A stretch of 64,000 nucleotides of DNA from Gallaecimonas mangrovi (lineage in GTDB: Bacteria > Pseudomonadota > Gammaproteobacteria > Enterobacterales > Gallaecimonadaceae), in the NCBI RefSeq assembly GCF_003367375.1, contig NZ_CP031416.1, positions 62,001 through 126,000 on the forward strand. Reading direction: 5' to 3'. Both the position numbers and the translations under genes were made by a program. Shown here in pieces: positions 17,765 through 27,702 of this stretch. The notes beneath the pieces were generated by a model. The model was not told the DNA's origin, searched no databases, and saw only the letters and a list, made by a program, of their open reading frames with translations. Numbering within the stretch: position 1 is the first letter of the stretch; each line of letters opens with the position of its first letter.

Positions 17765-18329
17765 CGCCAATGCCTGCGCCTATTAGCGCGCCCAGTAAAT
17801 CGGCCAACATGTCTTTTTGTGCATCCCAAACATCGCCTTGTGCGCCCAAAAAACTAATGCCGGCTTCCCCGCCTTCTTTGACTGCGTAAAGCCATTCGAT
17901 GATCTCGTAGCTGGCTGCCACGGTGCCGATGGCAAAAACCGCAAACAAAGCGGCAACGGTGATACCGCACAGCCGTTTTCTTATTAGCACTTCCATGATT
18001 GGCACCGTAAACAAGCCCACCAGAAAGTGGCCAATGCGGTCATAGGGGTTACGTTCTAGCTCGAATACCGACATCACCCAGCCAAAGGGCACTTTGGCAA
18101 AGGTGAAGTGGGCACCAATGAGATGCCAAAGCAGCGGAATAAACACAAACAGATAAGACAGGTTGCTAAAAGTGAACCTAGGGGCGCTGACCAGCAGTGC
18201 AAGATACACCAGCACCAGCGGCGTCACTTCGGCATACCAGACGGTTCGCTCGGCAACCGACCAGCTCAAGGCGATAAAGAGCACGGCATAAAGACCGGCT
18301 AGTCCTTTGGCAAAAACACGCTGACTCAT
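17733..18329 (-). CDS. DUF2238 (YjdF-like) inner membrane protein
   Basis: 198 aa with about six membrane helices. The family motifs ERNPYDRIGHFLVGLFTV (about residues 91-108), SYEIIEWLYAV (about 141-151) and the QGDVWDAQKDMLADLLGALIG near the C-terminus are all present. Acidic and His residues in the membrane (DRIGHF, EIIEW, QGDxWDxQxDM) suggest a metal site or catalysis, but no activity is known. Strong AGGAGG precedes ATG 18329. Confidence 0.9.
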   Translation of the reverse strand: MSQRVFAKGLAGLYAVLFIALSWSVAERTVWYAEVTPLVLVYLALLVSAPRFTFSNLSYLFVFIPLLWHLIGAHFTFAKVPFGWVMSVFELERNPYDRIGHFLVGLFTVPIMEVLIRKRLCGITVAALFAVFAIGTVAASYEIIEWLYAVKEGGEAGISFLGAQGDVWDAQKDMLADLLGALIGAGIGVIYFRRANAG

Positions 18330-18688
18330 GGCCCCTCCTGGTTGCGTCTAGCTTAACTCTGCCTGCCATGCTTGGTTACATCTATTTAATATATTTGGCT
18401 TTTTTTGGCCCGTTCGTTGCAGTTGTTTTCATAAATTCTGGCCATGCTCTGGTAATTAAGTAGAGGCTAATGATAAACAGTCAATTTATTGACGCATTAG
18501 CAGGCGCAGGGTTTTAGAGGTTTTTTAGTCAGTAGTCGCTTCGATATAACAGGCACAGATAAGCCTGAATATGTAGATAGCTCTGAAGCTACGCCCTGCA
18601 CGCCAAGTTTGATAAATGCCTGTTGAGGCAGTTGCCGGCTTGGCTAAGACGGGGGTTACACCAGTAACCCTAAAGGAAGGTATTAGCA
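18330..18688. promoter_or_regulatory. 359-base non-coding region with hairpin-rich leader
   Basis: No gene seen. The first 200 bases carry the DUF2238 start region and AT-rich promoter-like sequence. From 18551 to 18670 there are four hairpins in a row: AGGC/GCCT (18551-18566), TAGCT/AGCTA (18578-18591), GCCAAG/CTTGGC (18602-18644) enclosing TGCCT/AGGCA, and GGGTTAC/GTAACCC (18653-18670). The last ends two bases before the AAGGAAGG ribosome binding site of the LuxR-type regulator. It looks like a structured 5' leader. It does not carry the conserved cores of the c-di-GMP-I riboswitch. Confidence 0.5.
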
Positions 18689-19321
18689 GTGCGAGTGTTA
18701 CTCATTGAAGACCAGGACGAGGCCAGCAGGCAGCTGGCTGCCGTCATCACGTCTCTTGATTATGAATTGGTGGCCGTTGACCAAGACAGCCAGCAACTGA
18801 GTCACCTTATCGAGGTGAAAACCCCTGATCTGGTGATACTGGATGTTAGCAGTGACTGGCAAGAGGGACTGGATGCCTTAAGGGCAGTGCGTAGCCGTTG
18901 GCACCGCTTGCCGGTAATACTGTTGTCCCTTTATGACAGTGGTAGCTATGTTCTTAAAGGAATGAGTTTAGGTGCCTCGGGTTTTATTCCAAAGGATGCG
19001 GCGGCAGACGAACTGGCGGTGGCCATGGCATCGGTACGGGACGGCCACCGCTATCTCAGCCCGCAAGTGGTGTCGTCGTTGTTGGATGTGGTAACCGAAA
19101 AACCCGAGGAGGACGCCGGCGACATCATTCTGACCAAACGCCAAGTGGAAGTGTTGCATTGGTTGGCGTTGGGAAAAACCAACAAGGAAGTAGCGCAAAT
19201 ACTTGATTTAAGTGTTAAAACGGTTGATAGCCACCGTGCGCAGATCATGGACAGGTTAGGTGTGAGTGGCTTAGCTGGGCTGGTCGTTTATGCCCTGCGC
19301 AAAGGCATAATATCCCCATAG
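18689..19321 (+). CDS. NarL/LuxR-type response regulator
   Basis: 210 aa. Receiver domain with acidic pocket E7/D8, phosphoacceptor D52 (LVILDV), and Lys in GFIPKDA; LuxR-type HTH at about 145-205 (LTKRQVEVLHWLALGKTNKEVAQILDLSVKTVDSHR). Start is GTG with a strong AAGGAAGG. Binds DNA on phosphorylation; the kinase is not obvious. It sits 200 bases before the chemotaxis operon in the same direction and may regulate it or be its output; CheA is a candidate kinase but this is inference. Confidence 0.93.
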   Translation: MRVLLIEDQDEASRQLAAVITSLDYELVAVDQDSQQLSHLIEVKTPDLVILDVSSDWQEGLDALRAVRSRWHRLPVILLSLYDSGSYVLKGMSLGASGFIPKDAAADELAVAMASVRDGHRYLSPQVVSSLLDVVTEKPEEDAGDIILTKRQVEVLHWLALGKTNKEVAQILDLSVKTVDSHRAQIMDRLGVSGLAGLVVYALRKGIISP

Positions 19322-19430
19322 TTTATAAGGGGAAGGAATTTTCTTTCCGGGTAAAATTACCTAGTTTTTCCTCCGGCATTTCACCGATTTATTCCCGCGA
19401 TCCCTAAGTTAAGCTTTTGTTCATCTTGAT

Positions 19431-19454
19431 GTGGCAATGGCGCTCCATTGCCAC
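19431..19454 (+). terminator. Strong hairpin between response regulator and chemotaxis operon
   Basis: Perfect 10-base stem GTGGCAATGG/CCATTGCCAC with a four-base loop, followed by only TTT. Could be a weak terminator of the regulator gene or an operator/leader element of the chemotaxis operon. Confidence 0.5.
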
Positions 19455-19524
19455 TTTACCCCTGTTTAACAATGACAAAGCGTCAGCCTTCGGCGTTTAG
19501 CGCCTGGCCTAAGGGAGCATATTC

Positions 19525-20646
19525 ATGGTTTCACCATTGCGATCCCCGGTTGGCTTTCACCCGGCCATGCTTGCGGCTGGGGTGTTGTTGTTATTGGGGT
19601 TACCACTGTGGCTGGCCAGTGTTTGGTGGCAAGGGCTGATAGTGGCTGCGGTATTGTTGGCCTGGTTGGTGGCGCTGCTGGCAAGTTGCCGTACCAGGCA
19701 GGTTGTTATGAATAACGAAGAGGGGAAAGCCAAGGGATTGGTGGATAACAACCAACCCTTGCGTGAACTAGTCGGCGCGGTATTGCCGCTGTGGGGACAA
19801 CATATCCATCTGGTAAATCAACAGACCGAAGAGGCAGTGTCGGGGCTCACCGATAAATTCGTGAGCCTCAGCCAGAAGGTACAGCAGCAAGACCGTGACC
19901 AAGGGGGCGACAGTGCGGTGTTTTCGATACTGCAAAATGCCCAGGTTGAACTGCCAAAGGCGGTAAAAACACTCGATCAGGATCGTGAACAACGGGACGC
20001 GTTTTTCAAAGAAATCAACGAACTGAGCGATTTCGTTACCGAGTTACACCAAATGGCTGAAGAAGTCTCGAAAGTGGCTTCACAAACCAACCTGCTTGCA
20101 CTTAATGCTGCCATAGAAGCAGCTAGGGCAGGTGCCTCCGGTCGCGGCTTCTCCGTGGTCGCCGATGAAGTTCGCAAGTTGTCCATTATGTCGGAGCAGA
20201 CCGGCAGCAAAATCACCGCCAAGGTGCGGGTGATGAGCCAAGCCATGGAATCGATGGTGCAGCAATCTGAACGCATGAGCAGCCTTAGCCAGCAGCAGCT
20301 TCAGGACGTAGAAACCATCGTTACCACGGTATTAGCTGAGCTTTCCCAAGGGGTTAGCCAGATGGAGCAGCAGCTAAAGCACATGCAGGAAAACAGCCGG
20401 GACATCGAGCACACCGTTAACGGCGTGCTGATGGACCTGCAGTTTCAAGACCGGGTAACACAAATTCTTGGTCATGTTGGTGATGACATGGCGTTGCTGA
20501 ACCAGGGCATCGAACAAAGCCCATTGCCATCCAAGGCCGATTGGCTCAAGCGGCTTGAAAGCAGTTACACCACCTTAGAACAGCGCCAGTTGCACCAGGG
20601 GCAAAGCGTTTCCAGCCCCGGCGACTCTGCGGTGACCTTCTTCTAA
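19525..20646 (+). CDS. Short methyl-accepting chemotaxis protein without sensor domain
   Basis: 373 aa. Two adjacent N-terminal membrane helices (about residues 14-54) with almost no periplasmic loop, a coiled-coil region, then the MCP hairpin tip: [37 protein letters not shown] at about 190-225. HAMP and ligand-binding domains are lacking, and the C-terminal part is short ([20 protein letters not shown]), a feature seen in chemotaxis-linked proteins of the CheB/STAS-containing accessory clusters. GGGAG precedes ATG 19525. First gene of the chemotaxis operon. It may sense a membrane or internal signal. Confidence 0.88.
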   Translation: MVSPLRSPVGFHPAMLAAGVLLLLGLPLWLASVWWQGLIVAAVLLAWLVALLASCRTRQVVMNNEEGKAKGLVDNNQPLRELVGAVLPLWGQHIHLVNQQTEEAVSGLTDKFVSLSQKVQQQDRDQGGDSAVFSILQNAQVELPKAVKTLDQDREQRDAFFKEINELSDFVTELHQMAEEVSKVASQTNLLALNAAIEAARAGASGRGFSVVADEVRKLSIMSEQTGSKITAKVRVMSQAMESMVQQSERMSSLSQQQLQDVETIVTTVLAELSQGVSQMEQQLKHMQENSRDIEHTVNGVLMDLQFQDRVTQILGHVGDDMALLNQGIEQSPLPSKADWLKRLESSYTTLEQRQLHQGQSVSSPGDSAVTFF

Positions 20647-20667
20647 TTCAACAGCTAAGGAGCACAG

Positions 20668-21036
20668 ATGAGCAAGACGGTGCTGGTCGTGGATGATTCT
20701 GCGAGCTTTAGACAAGTTGTTGCCCTTGCCCTCAAGGGGGCGGGCTACCAAGTGATAGATGCTTGTGACGGCAAAGACGGCTTGTCGAAATTGGACGGCC
20801 GCAAAGTGAACCTCATTATTTCCGACGTCAACATGCCGGTAATGGATGGCATCAGCTTTGTGAAAGCGGCTAAGCAATTGCCTGCCTACAAATTTACACC
20901 CGTTATTATGCTAACAACCGAATCCGGCGAAGCCCTAAAAGCCCAAGGAAAAGCGGCAGGGGTAAGAGCTTGGGTTGTTAAGCCCTTTCAACCCCCGGTA
21001 CTGCTGGATGCGGTTTCAAAACTGATCCTCCCCTGA
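20668..21036 (+). CDS. CheY-like response regulator
   Basis: 122 aa single receiver domain with D9/D10 pocket, phosphoacceptor D53 (IISDVNMPVMDG), Thr at TTES and Lys at VVKPFQ. Phosphorylated by the CheA three genes below; no output domain, so it acts by protein contact. Because the cluster has no flagellar genes it may not control the flagellar motor. Tight spacing with both neighbours. Confidence 0.93.
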   Translation: MSKTVLVVDDSASFRQVVALALKGAGYQVIDACDGKDGLSKLDGRKVNLIISDVNMPVMDGISFVKAAKQLPAYKFTPVIMLTTESGEALKAQGKAAGVRAWVVKPFQPPVLLDAVSKLILP

Positions 21037-21043
21037 GGCGCCT

Positions 21044-21382
21044 ATGGCCGAGCTGGCGATCCGCGAAACCGCAGGGCAAGTGCAGTGCTTGGTAAAGGGG
21101 GAGCTGACCATTTACCAAGCCGCCAGTGTGCGCGAACAACTGGCGGCATTGGTTAATGAACATCCCAACGCCGAGCTGGATCTGGCGGGCGTTACCGAGT
21201 TCGATAGTGCCGGGGTGCAACTGCTGCTGGTGTTAAAGCAAAAGGCGCGGCAGTTAGGGGGAGAATGGGCGCTGGTAAACCATGCGCAAGCGGTTACCGA
21301 GGTGTTAGAAACCCTGAACCTAGCGGCGCAGCTTGGCGACCCGCTGCTGCTCACCGATAGCGGCAACGGAGGCCAGCCATGA
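21044..21382 (+). CDS. STAS-domain protein of the chemotaxis cluster
   Basis: 112 aa, one STAS (anti-sigma factor antagonist-like) domain. The conserved phosphorylatable serine is in TEFDSAGVQLLL at about residue 55. In accessory chemotaxis clusters such proteins sit beside CheA and CheY and may take phosphate or bind partners; role not settled. Its TGA overlaps the ATG of cheA (ATGA). Confidence 0.88.
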   Translation: MAELAIRETAGQVQCLVKGELTIYQAASVREQLAALVNEHPNAELDLAGVTEFDSAGVQLLLVLKQKARQLGGEWALVNHAQAVTEVLETLNLAAQLGDPLLLTDSGNGGQP

Positions 21383-23550
21383 ATCTCGATGAAGCCAAAG
21401 GCGCCCTCGTTGAAGAGGGGCGTGAACTGCTTCTGGCCATGGAAGAAGCGCTACTGGCCATTGAGCAAAGCGGCCCTGATGCCGAAGCCATCAACGCTAT
21501 TTTTCGCGCTGCCCACACCATCAAAGGTTCGGCAGGCCTGTTTGGTCTGCAATCGCTGGTGGACTTTACCCATCTGGTAGAAAGCCTGCTGGACAAGGTA
21601 CGCAATAACGAGCTGGCGGTGGAACCGGCGATGTTGTCGCTGTTGCTGCGCTGCGGCGACTACATTGGCGAGTTGCTAAGTGCGGTAGAAGCCAGCGGCG
21701 AAGACCAAGACCCAGACGCCGCCAAGCGGCTGGAGCTGATGAAAGAGCTGGGCGGCTTTTTACGAAAAGTCAGCGCCGTGGCCGCTACGCCGCCCACAAG
21801 CCCGGTGCAAGTGCTGGCTACAGACGCCGTCAGCAATGAATGCTGGCATATCTCGTTAAGGCCAAGCCTTGATGTGCTGCGAAATGGCATGGATCCACTG
21901 TCTATCTTTCGCTATCTCGGCAAACTTGGCCGCATTGTTCACATTCACACCCTAACCGACGCCTTACCGGCTCTTGATAGCTTCGACGAAGAAAGCGGCT
22001 ATCTCGGCTTTGAGCTGGAATTTGCCTCCGATGCCAGCAAGCAAGAGATAGAAGACGCCTTTGAATTTATCCGCGAAGACAGCCAGCTACTGATTTTACC
22101 GCCCCACAGTGCGGTGGCCGCTTACATTGAACTGATTGCCAGTTTGCCGGAAGAGCCAGCGCTACTGGGCGAGCTATTGGTGCAAAGCGGCGCCTTAACC
22201 GCGCACGAGCTTGATAAGGTGCTGGCCCGCCAGCGTGAAGACACTATTCCCCAGCCCATTGGCGAAATGCTGGTACAAGCGCAGCACGTTGCCGGGCCAG
22301 TGGTGTCGGCGGCGCTAACCAAGCAAAAGCAAAGCGAGCAGAAAAAGGCGCAAGAGCAGGTCTTTATCAAGGTTGAAGTCAGCAAGCTTGACCAATTAAT
22401 CAACCTGGTTGGCGAGCTGGTTATTGCTGGCGCGGCGGCCAATATGGCGATGTCTCAAAACAACATTGAAGCCATGGCGGGCGCCAATGAAGACGTCATT
22501 GGCCTGGTGGAAATGGTGCGCGACGCTTCGCTTTCGCTGCGGATGGTGGCCATTGGTGAAGTGTTTCAGCGCTTTCCGCGGGTGGTACGCGATATCAGCC
22601 AGGAGCTTGGCAAAGACATCGCGCTAACCGTCACCGGCGCTGACACCGAGCTTGATAAATCAATGGTCGAAAAACTGGCCGACCCGCTAATGCACATTGT
22701 GCGCAATGCCATGGACCACGGTATTGAACCTGCCGAGCAGCGCTTGGCCAGCGGTAAGGTGGCCAAAGGCAGTTTGCACCTTAATGCCCACCACGATTCC
22801 GGCAGCATCGTTATTGAGGTCAGCGACGATGGCCGTGGCCTTAATAAAGAAAAAATTCTGGCCAAAGCCATCGAAAAAGGCTTGGTCCAACCCGAGCAAA
22901 GCCTCACCGACAGCGAGATCTTCAACCTTATCTTTGAACCGGGCTTTTCCACCGCCAGTGAAATTACCAACCTTTCTGGCCGCGGCGTTGGCATGGATGT
23001 GGTGCGCCGTAACATCGAGCAGCTGCGCGGGGTGGTGGAAGTGTCCAGCCAGCAAGGACAGGGCACCCGCGTGCAAATTCGCTTGCCGTTAACCCTGGCC
23101 ATTATTGATGGCTTTCAGGTCAAAGTTGCCGAGCAAATTCTGGTGCTGCCCCTCGACCAGGTCGTGGAATGCGTCGATTTGGGCCAAGGCAATGGGCACA
23201 ACGACTTGTTTAACCTGCGCGGCGAGCCCTTGCCCTTTGTGCGTTTGCGAGAACTGTTTGAACTGGGGCAAGCCGATGCCATCCGCGAAAGTCTGGTGGT
23301 GCTGCAATTTGGCCAAAACCGCGCCGGGGTGGTGGTAGACAAGCTGCTTGGGGAATCCCAGGCCGTTATCAAACCCTTGGGCCAACTGTTTGGCCAAAGC
23401 AAAATGCTCAGCGGCTCCACCATTCTTGGCGACGGCTCGGTCGCGCTGATTCTTGATGTACCCAACCTTATCCAGCGGGCCTGTAGCACCGCAAAAACCA
23501 CAAGCCAGGACGCAATGTTGGCCAGGGCGGCTGCCGGCATAAACGGCTAG
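21379..23550 (+). CDS. cheA: Chemotaxis histidine kinase CheA
   Basis: 723 aa. HPt domain with the phosphorylated His46 in [13 protein letters not shown]; a P2-like region about 150-240 ([25 protein letters not shown]); dimerisation helices near 335-400; HATPase with N box [12 protein letters not shown] (about 440), G1 [12 protein letters not shown] and G2 [16 protein letters not shown] (about 530-545); C-terminal CheW-like domain. All catalytic motifs intact. It couples the two MCPs via CheW to CheY, CheB and possibly the LuxR-type regulator. Overlaps the STAS gene by four bases. Confidence 0.95.
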   Translation: MNLDEAKGALVEEGRELLLAMEEALLAIEQSGPDAEAINAIFRAAHTIKGSAGLFGLQSLVDFTHLVESLLDKVRNNELAVEPAMLSLLLRCGDYIGELLSAVEASGEDQDPDAAKRLELMKELGGFLRKVSAVAATPPTSPVQVLATDAVSNECWHISLRPSLDVLRNGMDPLSIFRYLGKLGRIVHIHTLTDALPALDSFDEESGYLGFELEFASDASKQEIEDAFEFIREDSQLLILPPHSAVAAYIELIASLPEEPALLGELLVQSGALTAHELDKVLARQREDTIPQPIGEMLVQAQHVAGPVVSAALTKQKQSEQKKAQEQVFIKVEVSKLDQLINLVGELVIAGAAANMAMSQNNIEAMAGANEDVIGLVEMVRDASLSLRMVAIGEVFQRFPRVVRDISQELGKDIALTVTGADTELDKSMVEKLADPLMHIVRNAMDHGIEPAEQRLASGKVAKGSLHLNAHHDSGSIVIEVSDDGRGLNKEKILAKAIEKGLVQPEQSLTDSEIFNLIFEPGFSTASEITNLSGRGVGMDVVRRNIEQLRGVVEVSSQQGQGTRVQIRLPLTLAIIDGFQVKVAEQILVLPLDQVVECVDLGQGNGHNDLFNLRGEPLPFVRLRELFELGQADAIRESLVVLQFGQNRAGVVVDKLLGESQAVIKPLGQLFGQSKMLSGSTILGDGSVALILDVPNLIQRACSTAKTTSQDAMLARAAAGING

Positions 23551-23560
23551 GAGACGAATA

Positions 23561-25210
23561 ATGTTTGAACGTATGAAGGTGATGACGCGGCTGCTGCTGT
23601 TGGCCGGTATTTTGGTGCTGTTTATGGTGGTGATTGGTGTGCTCGGCATGTCGGGGATGCGCACCGCCAATAGCGGCCTTGAATCGGTGTATCACGACCG
23701 GGTGCTCCCCCTTGATGACTTAAAAACCATCTCCGACCGCTATGCGGTCAACATCGTTGATACCGCCCTTAAGGTGCGCATGGGCACCCTGGATTGGGAC
23801 CAGGGCCTTGCCAACATTAACCAGGCCCAGGACGACATCCAGAAGAACTGGACCAGCTACCTGCAAAGCAAAATGGTGCCCAAGGAACAAACCCTGATTG
23901 ACGAGCTAAAACCGCTGATGAGCACCGCCAATCAAGCTGTTGCCAAGCTCAAAGACATCATCAGCCGCAAAGACCAAGCCGCGCTGGATGATTTTGCCAA
24001 TCACCAGCTCTACCAACAAATTGACCCGGTCACCAGCCGCTTTAATAAGCTTGAGCGGCTGCAAATTACCGTGGCTAAAGACATCTACGCTAACTCCAAC
24101 GCGCTCTATAACCGCATTTTTGAGCAAGTTGTTGGCTGCATCGTTATCAGCTTGGTTTTGGCCGCGTTACTGGGCTTTATTATTACCCGCAGTTTGATTC
24201 GCCAGCTCGGCGGTGAACCCAATGATGCCGCCGAATCGCTGCGCTTGGTAGCCGAAGGCGACCTTAGCCAGGAAATCACCCTGCGCCAGGGTGACCAGTC
24301 CAGCATGCTTTATAACCTGCAACAAATGGTCTTTAAGTTGCGTTCGGTGATGGGCGATGTGCGGATGACGGCTGACTCCCTGGCCTCGGCTTCTGAACAA
24401 GTGGCCGCCTCGGCGCAGTCACTGAGCCAAAATGCCTCTGAACAAGCGGCCAATGTTGAAGAGACCAGCGCCTCGGTAGAAGAGATCTCTGCCACCGTGG
24501 CCCAGAACACCGAAAACGCCAAGGTCACCGACGGCATGGCCAGCCAGTCTTCAAAAGACGCCGAAGAGGGCGGCGATGCGGTGCGGGAAATGGTCAACGC
24601 TATGCACCAAATTGCGGGCAAAATCGGCATCATTGATGACATTGCCTACCAAACTAACCTGTTGGCGCTGAACGCTGCCATTGAAGCGGCGCGCGCTGGC
24701 GACCACGGCAAAGGTTTTGCGGTCGTGGCGGCGGAGGTACGCAAACTGGCGGAACGCAGCCAAGTGGCGGCCCAGGAAATTGGCGCCGTGGCCGGTGACA
24801 GCGTCACCCTTGCTGAACGTGCCGGGGTACTGCTGGACCAAATGCTACCGTCGATCCGCAAAACCGCCGATTTGGTGCAAGAAATTGCCTCGGCCTCTAG
24901 GGAGCAAAACACCGGCCTTGAACAAATTAATCTGGCCGTTACCCAGTTAGCGCAAACCACCCAGGTCAATGCCTCCGCTTCGGAAGAGTTGTCGTCTACC
25001 TCGGAAGAAATGAGCGGCCAGGCCACCCAGCTTCAAGAAATGATCCAGTACTTCAAGCTCAGTAACGTTGCGGGTGTGGCGGCGCGGCAAGCGCCAACCC
25101 TTAAAAGCCAACCCATGGCAGCGGCTGCGGCCAAACCCTTGGCCAAAATGCCCAGCGCCAAGGTAATGGCCGAAGAGGCGGTTGATGAAAGCCAGTTCAG
25201 TCGCTTTTAA
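23561..25210 (+). CDS. Methyl-accepting chemotaxis protein, four-helix-bundle sensor
   Basis: 549 aa. TM1 at about 10-31, periplasmic four-helix-bundle-type domain 32-185 ([28 protein letters not shown] is the classic start), TM2 at 187-209, HAMP 210-262, signalling domain with the tip [41 protein letters not shown] around 365-405. Glu/Gln pairs for methylation flank it ([31 protein letters not shown]). No C-terminal NWETF-like CheR tether. Sits between cheA and cheW, so it is the main transducer of this cluster; ligand unknown. Confidence 0.93.
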   Translation: MFERMKVMTRLLLLAGILVLFMVVIGVLGMSGMRTANSGLESVYHDRVLPLDDLKTISDRYAVNIVDTALKVRMGTLDWDQGLANINQAQDDIQKNWTSYLQSKMVPKEQTLIDELKPLMSTANQAVAKLKDIISRKDQAALDDFANHQLYQQIDPVTSRFNKLERLQITVAKDIYANSNALYNRIFEQVVGCIVISLVLAALLGFIITRSLIRQLGGEPNDAAESLRLVAEGDLSQEITLRQGDQSSMLYNLQQMVFKLRSVMGDVRMTADSLASASEQVAASAQSLSQNASEQAANVEETSASVEEISATVAQNTENAKVTDGMASQSSKDAEEGGDAVREMVNAMHQIAGKIGIIDDIAYQTNLLALNAAIEAARAGDHGKGFAVVAAEVRKLAERSQVAAQEIGAVAGDSVTLAERAGVLLDQMLPSIRKTADLVQEIASASREQNTGLEQINLAVTQLAQTTQVNASASEELSSTSEEMSGQATQLQEMIQYFKLSNVAGVAARQAPTLKSQPMAAAAAKPLAKMPSAKVMAEEAVDESQFSRF

Positions 25211-25224
25211 GCCGGAGGTTTGCG

Positions 25225-25752
25225 ATGTCTAATCTGCCTGCTGTTGCCGAAGGCCAGGCGGTTGCCCACCAGGACAACAGCCAGATGCTGCAGTTTTTGA
25301 CCCTGACCTTGGGCGATGAACTCTTTGCACTGCCAATAGCGCACATCCGCGAGATCATTGAGTTTGGCGGCTTGACCGAGATCCCGCTGATGCCAGCCTT
25401 TTTACGTGGCGTGATAAACCTGCGTGGCGCCGTGGTGCCGGTGATTGACCTGTCGTCACGCTTTGGCCGGGCGCGCACCGAAATTGCCCGCCGTACCTGC
25501 ATTGTGATTGTTGAGTTTGAACAAGATGGCCGCCAGCAGATGCTGGGCATTATTGTTGATGCCGTTAATGAGGTGATGGACGTTGCTGCCAATCAGCTGG
25601 AAGGCCGGCCCACCTTTGGCGCGAAAATTCGTGCCGACTTCATTGCCGGCATTTTAAAAAACAAAGAGCAATTTGTGATTGTGCTGGATATGCCGCAGGT
25701 ATTGTCCCTTGACGAGTTGGCTGAGCTGGCGGGCGCCATGGAGCAAGACTAA
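25225..25752 (+). CDS. cheW: Chemotaxis coupling protein CheW
   Basis: 175 aa with one CheW domain: LTLGDELFALPIAHIREIIEF at about 32-52, MPAFLRGVINLRGAVVPVIDLSSRFG (65-90) and IVDAVNEVMDV. Links the MCP to CheA. Tight spacing to the MCP gene upstream and CheR downstream. Confidence 0.94.
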   Translation: MSNLPAVAEGQAVAHQDNSQMLQFLTLTLGDELFALPIAHIREIIEFGGLTEIPLMPAFLRGVINLRGAVVPVIDLSSRFGRARTEIARRTCIVIVEFEQDGRQQMLGIIVDAVNEVMDVAANQLEGRPTFGAKIRADFIAGILKNKEQFVIVLDMPQVLSLDELAELAGAMEQD

Positions 25753-25754
25753 GG

Positions 25755-26609
25755 ATGATAACGGCTGCAGCCAACCGTTCGGCAGGCTATCAGGTACAGC
25801 TTAAAGACAACGAGTTTCGGCTGTTGCAGCGGCTTTTTTTCGATTTGGTGGGGATTCAGCTGCCGGATATTAAAAAGTCGTTGGTATCCGGGCGCTTGGC
25901 CAAGCGGCTTAGCGCCTTGTCCCTTGATAGCTACATGGCGTACTACCAGTTGTTGCTGTCCGGCCAAGGCCAGCATGAACGCAGTATCGCCATTGACCTT
26001 ATCACCACCCACGAAACCTATTTCTTTCGCGAGCCGCGCCATTTTGCGTTTTTAGAAAAGCAGATTTTGCCAAGGCTTAGGCCCGGCCAGCCGTTTCGTG
26101 CCTGGAGCGCTGCGGCGTCCACCGGTGAAGAAGCCTATAGCCTTGCCATGGTGTTGGACCGCTTACTGCCGGGGCGCGACTGGCAGCTTTGCGGCACCGA
26201 TATCAGTGAGCCGGTGCTGGCCAAAGCGCGGCGCGGCCTTTACCCCATGTCGCGGGGCGAACAAATTCCAGCTGCGCTATTAAAGCGTTACTGCTTAAAA
26301 GGCAAAGACCGCTATGAAGGCTGCTTTTTGGTGAACAAGGCGCTACGGGAAAAAGTGAATTTTCAGCCGTGGAATCTCACCTTGCCCGCGCCGCAGCTGG
26401 GTCAGTTCAACTTGGTGCTGCTTAGAAACGTGCTGATTTACTTCGACGCCGATACCAAACACAAAGTGCTAAATAACGTTATTGATAGGCTGGCGCCGGG
26501 CGGCTGCTTAATGCTGGGGCATTCCGAAGCCCTGCATGAAAGCTGCTTGCCCCTTGAGCAGTTGGCCTCGTCAATTTACCGCAAAGTAGGCACCCCAAAA
26601 GCCCCATAG
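25755..26609 (+). CDS. cheR: Chemotaxis protein methyltransferase CheR
   Basis: 284 aa. N-terminal CheR helical domain and the SAM-binding domain with TTHETYFFREPRHF (about 79-92), AASTGEEAYSLAMVLDRL (about 118-135), and LRNVLIYFD near 220. Methylates Glu residues of MCPs. No TPR extension. Start ATG 25755 lies two bases after the cheW stop. Confidence 0.94.
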   Translation: MITAAANRSAGYQVQLKDNEFRLLQRLFFDLVGIQLPDIKKSLVSGRLAKRLSALSLDSYMAYYQLLLSGQGQHERSIAIDLITTHETYFFREPRHFAFLEKQILPRLRPGQPFRAWSAAASTGEEAYSLAMVLDRLLPGRDWQLCGTDISEPVLAKARRGLYPMSRGEQIPAALLKRYCLKGKDRYEGCFLVNKALREKVNFQPWNLTLPAPQLGQFNLVLLRNVLIYFDADTKHKVLNNVIDRLAPGGCLMLGHSEALHESCLPLEQLASSIYRKVGTPKAP

Positions 26610-26633
26610 CCGATAACGGATGACGAGCGCAGC

Positions 26634-27677
26634 ATGAGCATAAAGGTGATGATCGTCGATGACTCGGCGGTGATGCGGGAAGTGATGCAGCAGTTGCTGG
26701 CGCCACAAAAAGACATTGAAGTGATAGGCGCCGTGGTTGACCCGCTACTGGCCAAGCAGCGCATGGCCCGCCAGTGGCCCGATGTTGTGCTGCTGGATGT
26801 GGAAATGCCGCGTATGGATGGCCTGACCTTTCTGCGCCAAATCATGGCGACCCGGCCAACGCCGGTGGTCATTTGCTCATCGCTAACTGAAAAGGGCGCA
26901 GATATTACCTTGCAGGCGTTAGCGGCTGGTGCTGTGGAAGTGATTGCCAAACCCAGCATGGGGCTTAAGGATTTTTTGCAAAGCCACAGCCAGACCCTGG
27001 CTACCGCCATTCGCCAGGCTGCGTTAGCAAGGCCCAGAGTCAAGGCGCCGGTGGCGCGCACCTTGCCATCAGAGAGCTTGGCCAGCAAGCAGCTATTAAA
27101 TCAGCGTACCACCGAAAAAATTGCCGTGATTGGCACTTCTACCGGCGGCACCCAAGCCCTGGAGCAGGTGTTAACCCTGCTACCGGTTACCACCGCGGGG
27201 TTGGCTATCGTGCAGCACATGCCGGAAAAATTTACCCGTGCCTTTGCCGAGCGCTTAAATAGCCACAGCCAGATAGAAATCAAGGAAGCGCAAGACGGTG
27301 ACCGGCTGCTGCCGGGGCGCGCCTTAATTGCACCGGGCGGGCTGCATATGCAGATTGTGCGCTCCGGTGCCCAGTACCAGGTGGCGATTAAAGATGGCCC
27401 CTTGGTTAGCCGGCACCGGCCGTCGGTGGATGTGCTGTTTCGAAGCGCCGCCAGTCAGGCCGGGCGCAACGCTCTTGGCGTTATCATGACCGGTATGGGT
27501 GATGATGGCGCCAGGGGGTTAAAAGCGCTGCATAACAGCGGTGGTAGCACCTTCGCCCAAGACGAGCAAAGCTGCGTAGTTTTTGGTATGCCAAAAGAAG
27601 CCATCAAGCTTGGCGCCGTCGACAAAACCGGGGATTTAAACGCCATCGTGGCAGCGCTAACCCGTTGGGGGCATTAA
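26634..27677 (+). CDS. cheB: Chemotaxis protein-glutamate methylesterase CheB
   Basis: 347 aa. Receiver domain with D10 and phosphoacceptor D55 ([11 protein letters not shown]), linker, and methylesterase domain with catalytic Ser in [10 protein letters not shown] (about residue 168), His in QHMPEKFT (about 194) and Asp in GMGDDGARG (about 287). Demethylates and deamidates MCPs. Last gene of the operon; no cheD. Ends at a bidirectional terminator. Confidence 0.95.
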   Translation: MSIKVMIVDDSAVMREVMQQLLAPQKDIEVIGAVVDPLLAKQRMARQWPDVVLLDVEMPRMDGLTFLRQIMATRPTPVVICSSLTEKGADITLQALAAGAVEVIAKPSMGLKDFLQSHSQTLATAIRQAALARPRVKAPVARTLPSESLASKQLLNQRTTEKIAVIGTSTGGTQALEQVLTLLPVTTAGLAIVQHMPEKFTRAFAERLNSHSQIEIKEAQDGDRLLPGRALIAPGGLHMQIVRSGAQYQVAIKDGPLVSRHRPSVDVLFRSAASQAGRNALGVIMTGMGDDGARGLKALHNSGGSTFAQDEQSCVVFGMPKEAIKLGAVDKTGDLNAIVAALTRWGH

Positions 27678-27702
27678 AAAAAGCGGCCAAGGCCGCTTTT
27701 TT
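27678..27702. terminator. Bidirectional terminator between cheB and bactofilin gene
   Basis: AAAGCGGCC/GGCCGCTTT stem (27680-27688, 27691-27699) flanked by A and T runs on both sides. Confidence 0.88.

Noticed and set aside
18551-18670. c-di-GMP-I (GEMM) riboswitch
   Set aside because: GGTTAC-like and GCACAG-like pieces occur, but the conserved GGGACGCAAAGC core and the right stem order are missing.
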